Below are positions 43,810-55,936 of a DNA stretch of 64,000 nucleotides, one piece after another. The stretch lies in the NCBI GenBank assembly GCA_007258455.2, contig VDFB02358134.1, positions 208,304,407-208,368,406 on the forward strand, in the 5' to 3' direction. The stretch is from Sequoia sempervirens (Eukaryota > Streptophyta > Pinopsida > Cupressales > Cupressaceae). The translations under genes were made by a program, and so were the position numbers. The notes beneath the pieces were generated by a model. The model did not search any database. It was not told the DNA's origin and worked only from the letters and a program-made list of their open reading frames with translations. Numbering within the stretch: the first letter of the stretch is position 1; every line of letters starts with the position of its first letter.

Positions 43810-45584
43810 GATTGATTTTCCTTTCGTTTTACAATAACTCGAGATTTGATCTCATAGAGTATCTCATTTTTTTTTTACAAAAAAAATGGAATTGAATCCA
43901 TGGAATAATTCCACCAATAGGATCAATCTGAGTAACGGAATTTAGCGGATTTGATGAATTCTTCAATAGAAATTAATTAGTATAACATACTATTATCTCT
44001 TTTTCATACCGGATTTAGTAATTTGATCCCTAATGGATCGATCCCACCGTCTTATTAGTATAGTTCCAGGGTTTGACTCAATTCAATTTTATCGCTACTA
44101 AAAAGAAAATTAGACATGCAAATTCAATTTGATTAATGAATCAAGTCTTTGTCTCAATCAAATATTTAGATGTTAATGACGATCCGAGTTTCCTTTGCCT
44201 ATTCGAGGAGCAGAAAAGTACCATAAAGATTGCTCTGATGGATTATACTGATTGATTTCTTATTTAAATCAGACTAACTAATAGTTAAAAACTTACCTTT
44301 ATTAGAATAGATAAAAAAAAAAAGAATGAATTCTCTTGTTTGGTTGAGAAAGGTGTCGAAGCTTTCACCTTATTTTACATTAATAAATCACTGAGGGTAA
44401 TTGGAGCTAAAAAAAGGGGGGGGGGTGACAAAGTTCTAGTGATGTTGTTGATGTGAATCGTCCGAGTGATTAACTCAATAAATACATATATTTATTGTAT
44501 GTTCTGAAGATTTTTTTTCAATACTTTTCAAATATTGACCATAGGTTCCTTCCTTTTTAATTAGGAGACATCCCAACATATGTCTATATTTTAGAATTAC
44601 ATATATATATATATATTCAATATTTTGGAATATACAATTTCATACAAAAAACCTTTTGCTTGCTAATTCTGGAAGACATAGGTATTTATAGGTATTTCAT
44701 TTTGATTTCCAAAATGGAAAGGAACGGAATATTAGACTTATCAATATATTAAAAATAAGGACAACGTTTTTTTCTTATTCATAAGTTCGATGAATCTAAG
44801 TGGATGGGGACCTGAAAAGGATAATTCAAATTTATTAAATTGCTCTGTTTTACGGAAAAAAAGGCAAATATGAAGGAAGGTAAATTGCCCTGTAGTCCTA
44901 CTTTTTTGAATTATATTACTTACATCGTACAAGAGACGAACAGGACCTATCTATATAGATAGGGTTTCAATGACCCCGCAAATAGTCTTTTCATGAAAAA
45001 AGACCGAAAAGGGTCTAGTCAAAAAATTGATTAGATTGAATCAAATCCTGTCACTACCTGTATTTGTACAGGTTTGGGAGCACTAGTAAACGATTACTGA
45101 TAATTGGTAACAGCTCTTATTTACCTTAATTCGTTTTGTAAAACGAATAGCTCCAAATTATCTTATCCTAAGAATTGCCCATAACCCTGGAATGAGCAGA
45201 ATTATTTGGATAGTAAGCCAAATAGAATCCAATCTTTATTTATGAAAATTGGAATCTTTTCTCTTTTTTTAGAAATCATTAAAAACCCTTATTTTCGTTT
45301 CTGGGGAACTAGCACATTTGAAATATTTTATTTCCGGGCACCCCTGTCTTATTCTTGCTAACAAAGATCTATCTTCCTACGATACCCTTTTTTAACTCTC
45401 AAGGATAAAAGAGGATTGCAGATCTATCATGTCGACAAAAATAACCATTATAGATTTGGTTAATTATGTAGATCCAGATAGATCTACATAATCCCTAGTA
45501 AATCTATTCTAGTCTATTCTCTTTTCCTTTTTTTGCTTTTCTTTGGGGCGGGGATCGCTCAAAGAATTGTTCAATTTATTGGAT
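43810..45584. other. psbM-trnD spacer
   Basis: This is 1.8 kb of AT-rich plastid intergenic DNA. It holds a ten-G run at 44416-44425, an AT run near 44600 and an 18-bp perfect palindrome at 44946-44963. A short frame at 44741-44932 looks like chance. No gene is seen. Confidence 0.6.
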
Positions 45585-45658
45585 CGGGACTGACGGGGCT
45601 CGAACCCGCAACTTCCGTCTTGACAGGGCGGTACTCTAACCAATTGAACTACAATCCC
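45585..45658 (-). tRNA. trnD-GUC: trnD-GUC
   Basis: The 74-nt minus-strand cloverleaf starts GGGATTGTAGTTCAATTGG, with anticodon loop CTGTCAA (GUC). It is the first of the trnD-trnY-trnE group in ancestral order. Confidence 0.94.
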
Positions 45659-45869
45659 ACTAGGTAGAGTTTATTGACTAATTAGTCATAGTAATTCAAC
45701 TGTGCCGGGTCGATAAAACATATTGTAAAACTTTTCTCTTTCAAATCTTCCAAAAGTCTCTGTTCGTTCCGATTCTTTCTATATAGGGTATAGGATATTC
45801 AAAAACCAATTACCTTTTTACCAATATCATTGATTGATATCTATATCAATCTATAGATCAATTTGGTAT

Positions 45870-45953
45870 TGGGTCGAGCTGGATTTGAACTAGCGTAGGC
45901 ATATTTCCAACAAATTTACAGTCCATCCCCATTAGCCACTCGGGCATTGACCC
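45870..45953 (-). tRNA. trnY-GUA: trnY-GUA
   Basis: The 84-nt minus-strand gene starts GGGTCAATGCCCGAGTGG, with anticodon loop CTGTAAA (GUA) and a long variable arm. The D-stem and anticodon stem show a few changes from the usual plastid form. Confidence 0.92.
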
Positions 45954-45969
45954 AGAAAAAAATGGGAAG

Positions 45970-46001
45970 TAATTATAATACCTAATTAGGTATTATAATT
46001 A
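45970..46001. repeat. 32-bp perfect palindrome between trnY and trnE
   Basis: Self-complementary sequence is centred on ACCTAATTAGGT, with arms of TAATTATAAT. It could form a long hairpin in RNA or a cruciform in DNA. Confidence 0.8.
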
Positions 46002-46014
46002 TTTCCTAGCCTAG

Positions 46015-46087
46015 TACCCATAGGGGAAATCGAATCCCCGTTGCCTCCTTGAAAGAGAGATGTCCTGGGCCACTAGAAAATAGGGGC
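46015..46087 (-). tRNA. trnE-UUC: trnE-UUC
   Basis: The 73-nt minus-strand gene starts GCCCCTATTTTCTAGTGG, with anticodon loop CTTTCAA (UUC). In plastids it also serves as the glutamyl donor for tetrapyrrole synthesis. Acceptor and D-arm changes suggest decay. Confidence 0.92.
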
Positions 46088-46343
46088 CTACTTATTATCA
46101 TAATATTCAAATCCCTAGGAATTTGTCAATAAAAAGAATCTTTCTTCATATTCATTATTTCATATTCTTCTTGTGTTGTTAGGATCAACAATATAACTAT
46201 ATTGAATAGAGTTATATATGATATTTTAGTATATAGTATATATATATTCTATTTTATGTTTAGACCCCATAATATATTATATTATACATATCTATCGAAT
46301 ATGTAGTAGACTTATTCATTGGTCATTTCATGACCAAAAGAAA

Positions 46344-46415
46344 GCACTTTTAACTCAGGGGTAGAGTAACACCATGGTAAGGTGTAAGTCATCAGTTCAA
46401 GCCCGATAAAGGGCT
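46344..46415 (+). tRNA. trnT-GGU: trnT-GGU
   Basis: The 72-nt gene reads GCACTTTTAACTCAGGGG, with anticodon loop ATGGTAA (GGU) and end AAAGGGCT. The third acceptor base is A where C is usual, a mismatch. In plastids psbD follows; here plastid DNA ends about 1 kb later. Confidence 0.9.
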
Positions 46416-47400
46416 CTTGCAATGATTCCTACAAAGTCCAGTGTTCATTTTGAATAGTTGATTAAGGCAAAAAACCTGCAATAAACAATAAAAATACCTG
46501 TCATGATGAGTTTTTTGTTATAACAGAATAGAAGATGTAATATGATTGAGGACAACTAAGATAGAATTCTATTAAATAGAGCTTTTTTTTCCTTATCGTG
46601 CTACTAATAAGATGAGGAATAGTATAAGATTAGGCATAATATACTTCACTTTCATAATTTTCATTGAAGAATAATAATTTTAATTATTAATATCTAATTT
46701 AAATTTCAACTACTAGAATATTCTTACTTTTTTCTCTTAATTATTTTGTATTAAAATACAGTAAAAAAATGAGAAGTGAACCTAACCTATTAACTGATTA
46801 ATATATCAGTTATTCTGATATTGAAAACTGAGGCAAATTTTGAAAGTGAACCTTTCAATTCAATCACTTTAAATGATTCAAATAATTGAATATTTGCTTG
46901 TTAATTGGATATTCTGTCGAATGATTTTTTTCTTTCCAAAAAAATGGATATATAAGTCTGAATTCTAGATGGAATTATTTTCCTTTTATCTTTAATATCT
47001 AATTCGATTGTGATGTACCAAACATTCTTATATTAATGTACTAGACATTTTACTTTGGTCGTTCTATCGGTGGAAAATAGATAGGAATTCATATAGAAAA
47101 AAAAGAAAAGAAAAGGTAAATGGAAAACAAAGGAACTATTCATTTTTCATTATACTCAAATAGTATCGCTTTTTTTTACTTATGAATTAGAAAAATGGAA
47201 AGGAACAAATAGAGTTCTTTACTCTAGCTCTATGAGCTATAGAAATATTTCCTTCTTGTTGTTCCTATTTATTCGTAGAAATAATGTAGTAGTAAAAAAG
47301 CATAGAGATTCATAAAATAGTTAGAAATATTACTATGAGTAAGGTTCAAGACATAATAATATTCAATAGAATTGATTTTGTGAATAGTCTCTAGTGAAGA
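46416..47400. other. trnT-psbD spacer, truncated
   Basis: This is AT-rich plastid-type intergenic DNA expected to lead to psbD, which is absent. Composition and style change near 47,400, where retrotransposon leader appears to begin. I cannot place the exact join without a reference. Confidence 0.5.
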
Positions 47401-48565
47401 GCAGGGAGGAAGAAAAGCTAACTTGCTTTTTTGGCAATTGTTCTGTTTCTATCATTTGTCGCACCGAACGGAAACCCTTACTATGAACCTAGTGTAGTAT
47501 CTTACCGAGTAAATTTCTGAACATCATTTTAATCACAGTGCAGGGGAGGGAAGAATCTACCCCCAAGATACTCACCATATAACTGCCAAGGATTGTTTGC
47601 TCAAGGGATCCAGTATCCACTTTTGTCACTCTGAGTATGCAACTAGAAAAGACAAAAACATGGGCGCCCTTTCGAGGGTGACATGGCTGTGTGAGTCGAT
47701 GAGTTCTAAGATGTGGGTTGTTGATTGCTATGATGACCTACTTGAGAACTAAGAGTGAGTCTGTTTGAAGTGCTTATCATGTGTAAAACCCGTTAAAACA
47801 CTTTTTGAACAACATTTTGGTTATACACTTGATGTTTAGTATAGGAATTAAGACAACCATTTTAAAACTTGTTTGATGTGTTTTCAATACATTAATTTAG
47901 ATAAGATCATCCAAAACACTCATTATCACATTGATTAATCTCATGTTACGAGATTGGAAATCCACAAAGTTTGTAAAGAAATCTGTTTCCAAAAGGATTA
48001 AGAAGCCAAAGAAACCCCTCAATCACAAGAAATTATTGAAGAAGCAACGATTCTTGTATCAAAGTTGAAAAGTTTTACTCAAATATAGAACCTTTCTTCA
48101 TAGGTATCATGATTGTGTTAGAGGTTTTTCAGATGATTATGCTATAGAGCCCTTGTATTCACAAGCTTACTTTCAAAGAAGAGCCCTTTCTCAAAGGCAT
48201 AACCATAGTCAACGCATTCGTTTCAGTTATATTCCCCAACCCGCAATCGAATATTCTACTCGTCCAAATCAAATTTTGCAATAGAGAACTTAGAATACAT
48301 TAGGCATCTATCATAAAATCCATCCTTTTACAAAGCCATGATCAAAACTTCATAAAGTGCAAAATCATCCTTTTCTTGATCTTTTGCTTACATTCCCGCT
48401 AAACAGGATTTTCATCCTTTCACTTAGGGAACAACACAAGCTACAAGATTAGAAATTTTGTGTAAGTCATAGAATCTTCATTCTATCCTGACTTTCATAT
48501 ATATCACATAAATTGCACTATTTCACTCTTTTGATCAAAAGTAAGTAGAATTTGGAGCAAAATCT
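47400..48565 (+). other. retrotransposon leader before gag
   Basis: This is non-coding sequence of about 1.1 kb between the plastid join and gag. Its base composition is more even than the plastid spacer at left. Long untranslated leaders are common in Tat elements. No LTR end (AACAACAACACA) or tRNA-complementary site is visible, so the 5' end of the element is missing. Confidence 0.5.
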
Positions 48566-50600
48566 ATGCCTGTCTTCACGAGATCTCAAAAACAAATGGA
48601 AAAAGATGAGGGAGAGACCACTACAAGTAAAATGGGTGACCGAAATGAAAAAGAAGAGGACACGTTTAATCTTGACAAATTAACAGATGAAAAGCTTCAA
48701 GAAGCAGAACAAGATCCCCAATTCCATACTCTTATGGAAAGAATTCTAGAACGTAACAAAGAAAAATATTTTCTTTCATTAGCTAATCAAGGAGCTAAGT
48801 TGCCTCACACTTTTGACATAGAAGGGATTAAACAAAATCCTGAAACTCCTCCTAATGACTTTAGTGCTCTTAACCAACAGATAAAAGAATTACAAGGGAA
48901 AATAAGGGAAATGCAAGGAGGTACAACAAAGAAATATGTTTTGGAAGACATATCTCCTTATCCATTTGATAAGAGTCTTCAAATGATCCCATTTCCAAAA
49001 CATTGTGAAATTCCTAAGTATGATAGGTATAATGGAAAAACTGATCCCATTGACCATGTTAGGGATTTCCGAAATATGAGTCTTGAATTCGCCTATGATG
49101 ATACTTACTTGATGCGATTATTTCCACGAAGTCTAGGTGTACAATCCATGGAGTGGCTTTCAAAAATCACTCCACCTATCAAAACTTTTGAGGAGTTGAT
49201 AAATCAGTTTATATCACAATACTCCTACAACATTCAACACCAGATAACAATGCTTGATCTTTGTAAAGTGAAACAAAAAGTAGGAGAACCCTTCACTACA
49301 TTCTTGCAAAGGTGGAGAAGGTTATTTGCACGATATTCTCGTCCTATTCCTGAAAAGGAAAAGATGGATATCTTTATTAATAGCCTCGATCCAGAATTAA
49401 GTTATAGGCTTAACCTTCATTGTCCTTATAACTTTGAAAAATTGATTGAAAACGCAATCACCATTGAAGGGGCCTCGGTTAAAAGGGGAGTGATGAAACT
49501 TGATAATCCAATTACATCAAATCAAAACAACAACAATAAAACAAGGTTTTGGAACAGAAACAAAAATGTTGTCAATGATGGTATAGTGGATGCAAATAAT
49601 TTACGAACGAGACCATCTGTTTTCAATCTATCAAGTGCTCCACGAAACAATCAACAATGAAATATAACTCAACAAGGAAACAACAATCAACAAGGACAAA
49701 TTTCCAAGAAAGAAAACATGACCAATCAAAATACCAATCAAAATCGTGGTAATTTCAATAATAATCTTGGCAATGCCCAAACATCAAATCTGTCTAGACC
49801 TTCATTCTTTTCAAATCGATGGACTTTTACCGCTTTGGGTCAATCTCTTGAGTCTGCTCTCAAGGAGCTTCTTGATAATATGGTTATCACCTTACCACCA
49901 CAAAGAAATTATGAGCCACGAGTCGAACCACCATCATGGAATGACTCATATTATTGTAATTATCATCGATGTAAGGGTCATAGAATGAACAATTGTCAAG
50001 CTTTGAAAAATCTAGTACAAGATTTAATTGACAATGGTACCATTACAATTGAGGGACATCATACCAATGATGATCATCAAGCATTCAAAGATCCTTTACC
50101 AAATTATCAAAAGGGGGAAACATCAGATACTAAAGCCAAAAGCATACATAATGTTGAAGACAATATAATCCGTCACATCCATGCAGATGATCAACGGGTT
50201 AATGTTATCAAAATCAAAGGAAAACAAGAATATCAACAGGTTAATGTGACAATAAGAGGTCAAGCAAAGGTTGTTCTAAAAGGAAGTTCATCTAAAACAA
50301 CTATTTCTCCTCCAAGTCAGTATAATCTGGTTGATCAATTGAGAAAAACATCAGCTCAAATATCCATCCTTGAACTTCTCAAAATATCCCCCATACACAA
50401 GAATATTTTAGAAGAAGCTCTTGTAAATACAACTATTGATACTAATTTAGATGTAAACAGATTCCAAGCCATGGTGGGACATTTGTCTTCCCCCACTTGT
50501 CTTTCATTTTCTGATAAAGATGATGCCTCTATGACACATCCACATAATTCCTCGCTCTATCTTGAAGTCATGATCCATAAACATCAAATTAGACGTGTCT
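48566..50600 (+). pseudogene. Gypsy gag with zinc-knuckle-like motif
   Basis: The frame starts MPVFTRSQKQMEKDEGETTT. The retrotransposon gag domain lies at about residues 190-300 (FITHQ-type helices: VGEPFTTFLQRWRRLFARYS). A TGA at 49658-49660 breaks the frame; 49718-50623 continues in the same phase. It carries a variant Cys/His motif, CNYHRCKGHRMNNC, and the start of the protease. Gag packages element RNA. Asn/Gln-rich stretches flank the break. The family call is by motif only. Confidence 0.85.
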
Positions 50601-51585
50601 TAATAGATGGAGGACCGGTTTGAATATTTGTACCTTAAAATTAATAAATTCCTTAGGAATATCAGAAAATGAAATTGACCCACGAAGGAAGATAACCATC
50701 AAGGCATATGATGATGAAGAAAGAGCTTCTAAAGGATTAATATTGCTACCTATCAGAGTGGGACCTGTTGTGAAGAATACATTTTGTCAAGTTCTAGATC
50801 GAGATCTTTCTTACAACATACTTTTGAGTCGTCCGTGGATTCATGATATGCAAGCAGTTCCATCAACGTATCATCAATGTATCAAGTTTCCATATGATGG
50901 ACAAGAAATAACTATACAAGCTGATTACAATAGTACCCAAACTTGTTCAAATCTTAGAGTAACTCAAGATGTTTGTGTGCCACACAATAGGGAAGCTCTT
51001 GTTGTTTCTTCTTCCAATCTACAAGTCCAATTGCAAGAATTGACAAAGAATTTTGATACTAAGCTGAAGTTTAAAGACAAAGGGGTAGGTGAATATTCAC
51101 TATCTCTCTCTACTTTACCTCCTTCTCCAATATCACATGGTTTGCCAACTTTATCAAATCAAAAGATTGTAACCGCTTCTACATCTCAAGCTTCCGTGCC
51201 AATCACAAAGTTTGATGGAAAATTCATTAGAGCTAATACCACTGAAGAAGAAGCTGAAGATAGGGACATCCTAAATTGGCTATACAAAGATGAAGATGAA
51301 TCTCTCTTGCACATTAAGTTGCCTAAAGAACAATATGGTAAGGGGTACGCTATCATGCAAAAGATGGGCTATGAAGGGAATGGTCCTATAGGGAAACGAA
51401 GAGAAGGAATTGTGGAACCAATTCAACCTATTTCAAAGCATTCAAGTGATAAAACAGGACTTGGATATGGTAAAGATAAAGAAGACCCTACTTCACAGCA
51501 AATACAATTAATTCATGAAGGAGGATTAGTGTCAGATAAACCTCATGAATCAGTTTTTCAATTGCAAAATAGTTCAGATACTTGA
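50600..51585 (+). pseudogene. aspartic protease and G-patch region
   Basis: The protease active site region reads LIDGG at the end of the preceding frame. A frame change near 50620 then leads into LSYNILLSRPWIHDMQAVPS, the conserved second half of plant Gypsy proteases. Downstream at about 51340-51480 is a G-patch-like segment (GYAIMQKMGYEGNGPIGKRR and later GLGYGK). G-patches are glycine-rich RNA-binding modules known in some retroelement proteases. The frame ends at 51585 and continues in another phase. Confidence 0.8.
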
Positions 51586-52240
51586 TTCTAATGAATATGA
51601 ATGGGACACCATTTATAATGATGAATTTTGGAGGGATAAACAAGTTGATACCATACACAAGTATGCACCTGTTCTTATACAAGGAGAAGGCTCAAGGCCT
51701 CCACTTGATTATGTTTTACAAAGCGATCATGACTCAAGTGAGGAAGAATTAGATTCTAATGAGATTGACAATCAACAGGAGAATACCATCATAGACCTTG
51801 TCTACCATGAGGATGATAACCATATCATGACTTTGACAATTCAAGACCTTACCCAACCTAATGATCCTATGCCTTTAGTTTATCCAGAACTTATAGATTG
51901 GGACATTGACGCGCCCATCCATATTCCTACATTCAATAATGACGAGGACATTATAAATTTCCTTTGTTCCTCAAATGAAGAAAACAATTGTTTCATTCAA
52001 GAATCTTATACTCATGATTTTGATAAGGAGGGTGTCAAGTCTCTTAGCTGCAAAATAAATGAAATAAAAGATGGATCTATTGGTGAAAACCAAAAAAAGG
52101 CAGTGATAGATCAAAACAAGAGAAAAATAAAGAGTGAATCCGACAGTGAAAACCTTTCTAAGGCACTGAAGGATGAGAAACTTGACACTCTTCCCAAGTA
52201 TCATCATGAAAGATCTTCTATTTTGATCGAACCAACATAA
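51545..52240 (+). pseudogene. acidic linker between protease and RT
   Basis: The frame is rich in Asp, Glu and Asn (for example DSSEEELDSNEIDNQQENTI) and has no domain I recognise. It overlaps the end of the G-patch frame, showing a shift. Acidic linkers at this place occur in Tat polyproteins. Confidence 0.6.
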
Positions 52241-52276
52241 TCAATCAACATAAGTACAGCAGAATAGCCAAAAGTT

Positions 52277-53440
52277 TTGCAACTTACAGCATCATTAACA
52301 GTTGAAGAAGTCCTAAAATTCATGGAATTCTTAAAGGAGAATCAAATTAACTTTGCTTGGTCATATGCTGATATGCCAGGGTTAGATCCTAATCTGATAA
52401 TGCATCATTTATCTATTAAACCACGAGCAAAAACTGTAAAGAAAAGCTCAGAAAAATGCATCCACATGTTGCATTATTGCTCAAAGAAGAATTAAAGAAG
52501 CTTTTGGATGTTGGATTCATTCAAACTATTGATTATGCATAATGGATTTCAAATATTGTACCTGTTTCAAAGCCAGATGGAAGGATCAGAGTTTGTATAG
52601 ATTTCAGGGATTTAAATAAAGCTTGCCCCAAAGATGATTTTCCTTTGCCCAACATAGACATGATTGTTGACTTAACTGTTGGCCATGCAATGTATTCATT
52701 AATGGATGGATTTTCAGGATACAACCAGATAAAAATTGCACCAGAAGATCAAGATAAAACAGCGTTCACATGTCCTTGGGGTACCTATTGCTAGAATGCA
52801 ATGCCATTCGGGTTAAAGAATGTTGGAGCTACTTATCAAAGAGCAATGACAACTATTTTTCATGATATGATGCATACATTCATGGAAGATTATGTTGATG
52901 ATTTACTTGCCAAATCTCACACACGAGAAGAATACCTAGAAATCTTGTCAAAAATCTTTATTATAATGGAGAAGTTCAATGTTCGACTAAATCCAAAGAA
53001 ATGTGTCTTCGGCATTACATTTGGAAAACTCCTAGGATATATTGTTTCAGAAAAGGGTATAGAGGTTGATCCATAAAAAGTACAAGCTATAATGGACATG
53101 CTGCCACCACGAAATATCAGTCAACTTCGATCATTGCAAGGAAGATTACAGTCCATCAGAAGGTTTATAACTCAACTGGCAGACAAAAGTTTACCATTTA
53201 CACATTTATTGCATAAAAATGTCCCATTCAAATGGGATGACAAATGTGAAGCAGCATTCAATCAGATCAAGCAATATCTTACGCATCCACCAGTTTTAAT
53301 TCCACCTATTCCAGGAGAGCCACTCATAATCTATATTTCAGCAACAAAAGTATCTTTGGGAGCATTGCTAGCACAAGAAGATTCTACAGGTAAAGAAAAT
53401 TTATATATTATCGCATTGAACCTTAACAAGACATGAGTTA
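52277..53440 (+). pseudogene. reverse transcriptase and first RNase H
   Basis: RT motifs are visible: PVSKPDGRIRVCIDFRDLNK, FPLPNIDMIVD, DGFSGYNQI, MPFGLKNVGATYQRAM and the catalytic YVDDLL at about 52891. Connection motifs LNPKKCVFGI and LGYIVSEKGIEVDP follow, then the start of the Gypsy RNase H (ISATKVSLGALLAQ). In-frame stops occur near 52541, 52792 and 53077, and a frameshift near 52440. The catalytic Asp pair is kept, but the frame is dead. Confidence 0.9.
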
Positions 53441-53744
53441 AACTACGGTTTCATTGAAAAAGCTTGTCTTGCATAGTGGCTGCTTCACATGGTGACATTA
53501 TATATGTTGGCTCCTTCAGTTAAGCAAAGATTGATCCATTAAAATACCTATTAAGCAGAGCTACTTTAACAGGAAGACTTGCAAAATGGGTAATGATCTT
53601 AAATGAATTTGACATTCACTATGTAGATCGAAAAGCTATTAAAGGACAGGTCATTGCAGATCAGTTGGCTGAAGCACCTTTACAAGAAGAAAATCCAATG
53701 CACATTGAGTTTCCTGATGCAGATGTTTTTACAGCAATAATTCA

Positions 53745-54150
53745 GAGACCGTGGGCATTATAATTTGATGGATCTTATACACAATATGGCTCGGGGGCAG
53801 GGATTTTCTTTGTTACACCTGAAGGACATACCATTTCACGATCAGATAGGTTGATGTTTCCTTGCACAAATAACATAGTTGATATGAGGCATTGCTTATA
53901 GGATTGAAGATAGCTTTGGAATGGCAGATTACAGAGCTGGAAGTCTACGGTGATTCACAACTTGTCATTAATCAAATTAATGATGATTATCAAACCAAAG
54001 ATGACAAGTTGCTACCTTACAAGAATATGGTGGATGATTATAAGAAGTATTTTGTGTCAATCAAGTTTTCACAAATATCAAGGATTGATAATAAAGCTGC
54101 GGATGCAATGGCTACCATTGCTTCCTTATTACAAATATCAGAAGATCAAA
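53745..54150 (+). pseudogene. second, archaeal-type RNase H domain
   Basis: The signature FDGSYTQYGSGAGIFF precedes TNNIV, GDSQLVINQI and IDNKAADAMATIAS. This is the additional RNase H of archaeal type that marks Tat-lineage Gypsy elements; it follows a decayed first RNase H. A TAA lies directly before FDGS at about 53761. A one-base loss near 53885 shifts the frame and removes the catalytic Glu region from phase. Confidence 0.85.
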
Positions 54151-55502
54151 CCAAATATGAATTCTTAGTGGAACAATTGTTTTCTCCCGCCTATGATAAT
54201 CCTGAAACCCAAGTTATATGTCATTTGACCGGTTCTGATTCCCCTTTATATGGCAAGACTTATACTTACCTCAAAGATAATATATTACCTTTAGATTTAT
54301 CTCGCAACCAAAAACAGAATTTCATTCATCAATCATCCCGTTATACCTTAATTGCCAATATCCTTTATCGATGTGGTCTTGATGGTACACTCCTTAGATG
54401 TCTTGAACGTGACGAATCTGAAAAAGCCTTACAAGAGGTTCACGGTGGTATTTGTGGAACTCATTCGAGTGGTTTGACCTTAGCCAAGAAACTTGTCAGA
54501 ATGGGGTACTATTGGCCTACCATGGAGAAAGATTCTTTTAATTTTGTCAAGAAGTGTTCTAAATGTCAGATCCACGGGAATCTTATTCATGCACCTGCAC
54601 AAGAACTGCAACCTTTTGCTTCAACATGGCCTTTTTCTCAGTGGGGATTAGATCTTATTGGTAAAATACATCCTTCATCATCAAATGGTCATAAATTTAT
54701 CATCACAGCTACGGAGTATTTTACAAAATGGATTGAAACTGTTCCTCTAACAACAGTGACTGGTAAACAAATATCTTCATTTATCTTGAATTACATTATT
54801 TGTAGATATGGAATTCCTAATTCTATTATTACTGATAATGGAAGACCTTTCAAGAATCAAGATGTGGATGAACTTTGTGAAAGATTTCACATCCAACACA
54901 GGATCTCTACACCTTATTATCCACAGGGTAATGGTCAAGCAGAAGCTTCTAACAAAACCATCTTGAAGATATTGAAGAAAACAATAAATGATGCCGGTCG
55001 TGATTGGCATGTCCAATTAAACCCAGCTTTGTGGGCATACAGAACCAGTGTTCGCACACCAACAGGAGCTACCCCATATGCTTTGGTCTATGGAGCAGAA
55101 GCCATTTTACCATTAGAAGTCGAAATACCTTCACTTAGGGTCTCACTCAAGGGATTGATAAGTGATGAAGACTACAGGGTTTCTTGTCTTCAAGAGCTAG
55201 AACTATTAGATGAAAGGCGTCAACATGCAGCTGATCATTTGAAAGGTTATCAACAAGTTATGTCCCGTAGCTATAATCACAGAGTTAAATCACGAACATT
55301 TCAAGTGGGTGACTTAGTTTTGAGAGAAAATCCACGTAATCAGTAAGACAGAGAAAAGAAAGGGAAATTTGAACCTAATTGGCTTGGTCCATTTGTTATC
55401 GTAGCAGCATACGGTTCTGGTGCATATCAGTTATCCACATCAGAGGGGGACCTGTTTGAAGAGCCAATCAATAGTATTCATCTAAAGAAGTTCTACGTCT
55501 AA
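54150..55502 (+). pseudogene. Gypsy integrase
   Basis: The HHCC zinc region (HGGICGTHSS with CSKCQIHG) is followed by the DDE core: Asp in WGLDLIGKI, Asp in IITDNGRPF, Glu in GNGQAEASNKT. The C-terminal region has YNHRVKSRTFQVGDLVL and ends INSIHLKKFYV before a TAA at 55500-55502. Integrase inserts the DNA copy into chromosomes. A 484-codon stretch from 53892 is open to a TAA at 55344-55346, followed by the last about 50 codons. It is the best preserved domain. Confidence 0.92.
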
Positions 55503-55700
55503 AAAGTCCTCAAAAAATCAAAAAAATCATAAAAGTCTTGAAAAAAATTAAAAAAAAAATCATAAAAAGTCCTGAAAAAATCATAAAAAATCATAAAAGT
55601 CCTTAAAAAATCAAAAAAAAAAATCATAAAAAGTCCTGAAAAAAATCAAAAAATCAGAAAAATCCTGAAAAAAGTGCAATAAAAACTAGTGAAAACCTGG
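55503..55700. repeat. short tandem repeats after pol
   Basis: Degenerate units of AAAAATCATAAAAAGTCCTG are repeated about eight times directly after the pol stop. They are A-rich and probably arose by slippage during reverse transcription. Confidence 0.75.
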
Positions 55701-55936
55701 CAAACAGGCGTTACTTGTAATTAAAATGGGCTCCTCCATTTATTAGTTTATGTCTTGTTTTCATTTTTCATCCATATCTATCATCTGTATATATTTTTCA
55801 TTATCCATATCATGCCATGGGAATCCTTATTTTTCATCATGACTTGATGAAATTTGTACATATCTTTTATCCTTAGGTTGTGTTTACATTGGGGGAAAAA
55901 CGCAGAAACATACAAACAAGAGAGGGGCAACGAATT

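Noticed and set aside
44741..44932. Possible gene in the psbM-trnD spacer
   Set aside because: A short minus-strand frame without homology in AT-rich spacer; treated as chance.
47400..48565. A degraded 5' LTR before gag
   Set aside because: I looked for the LTR ends, the TATAAATA box and the AT-rich left half and found none.
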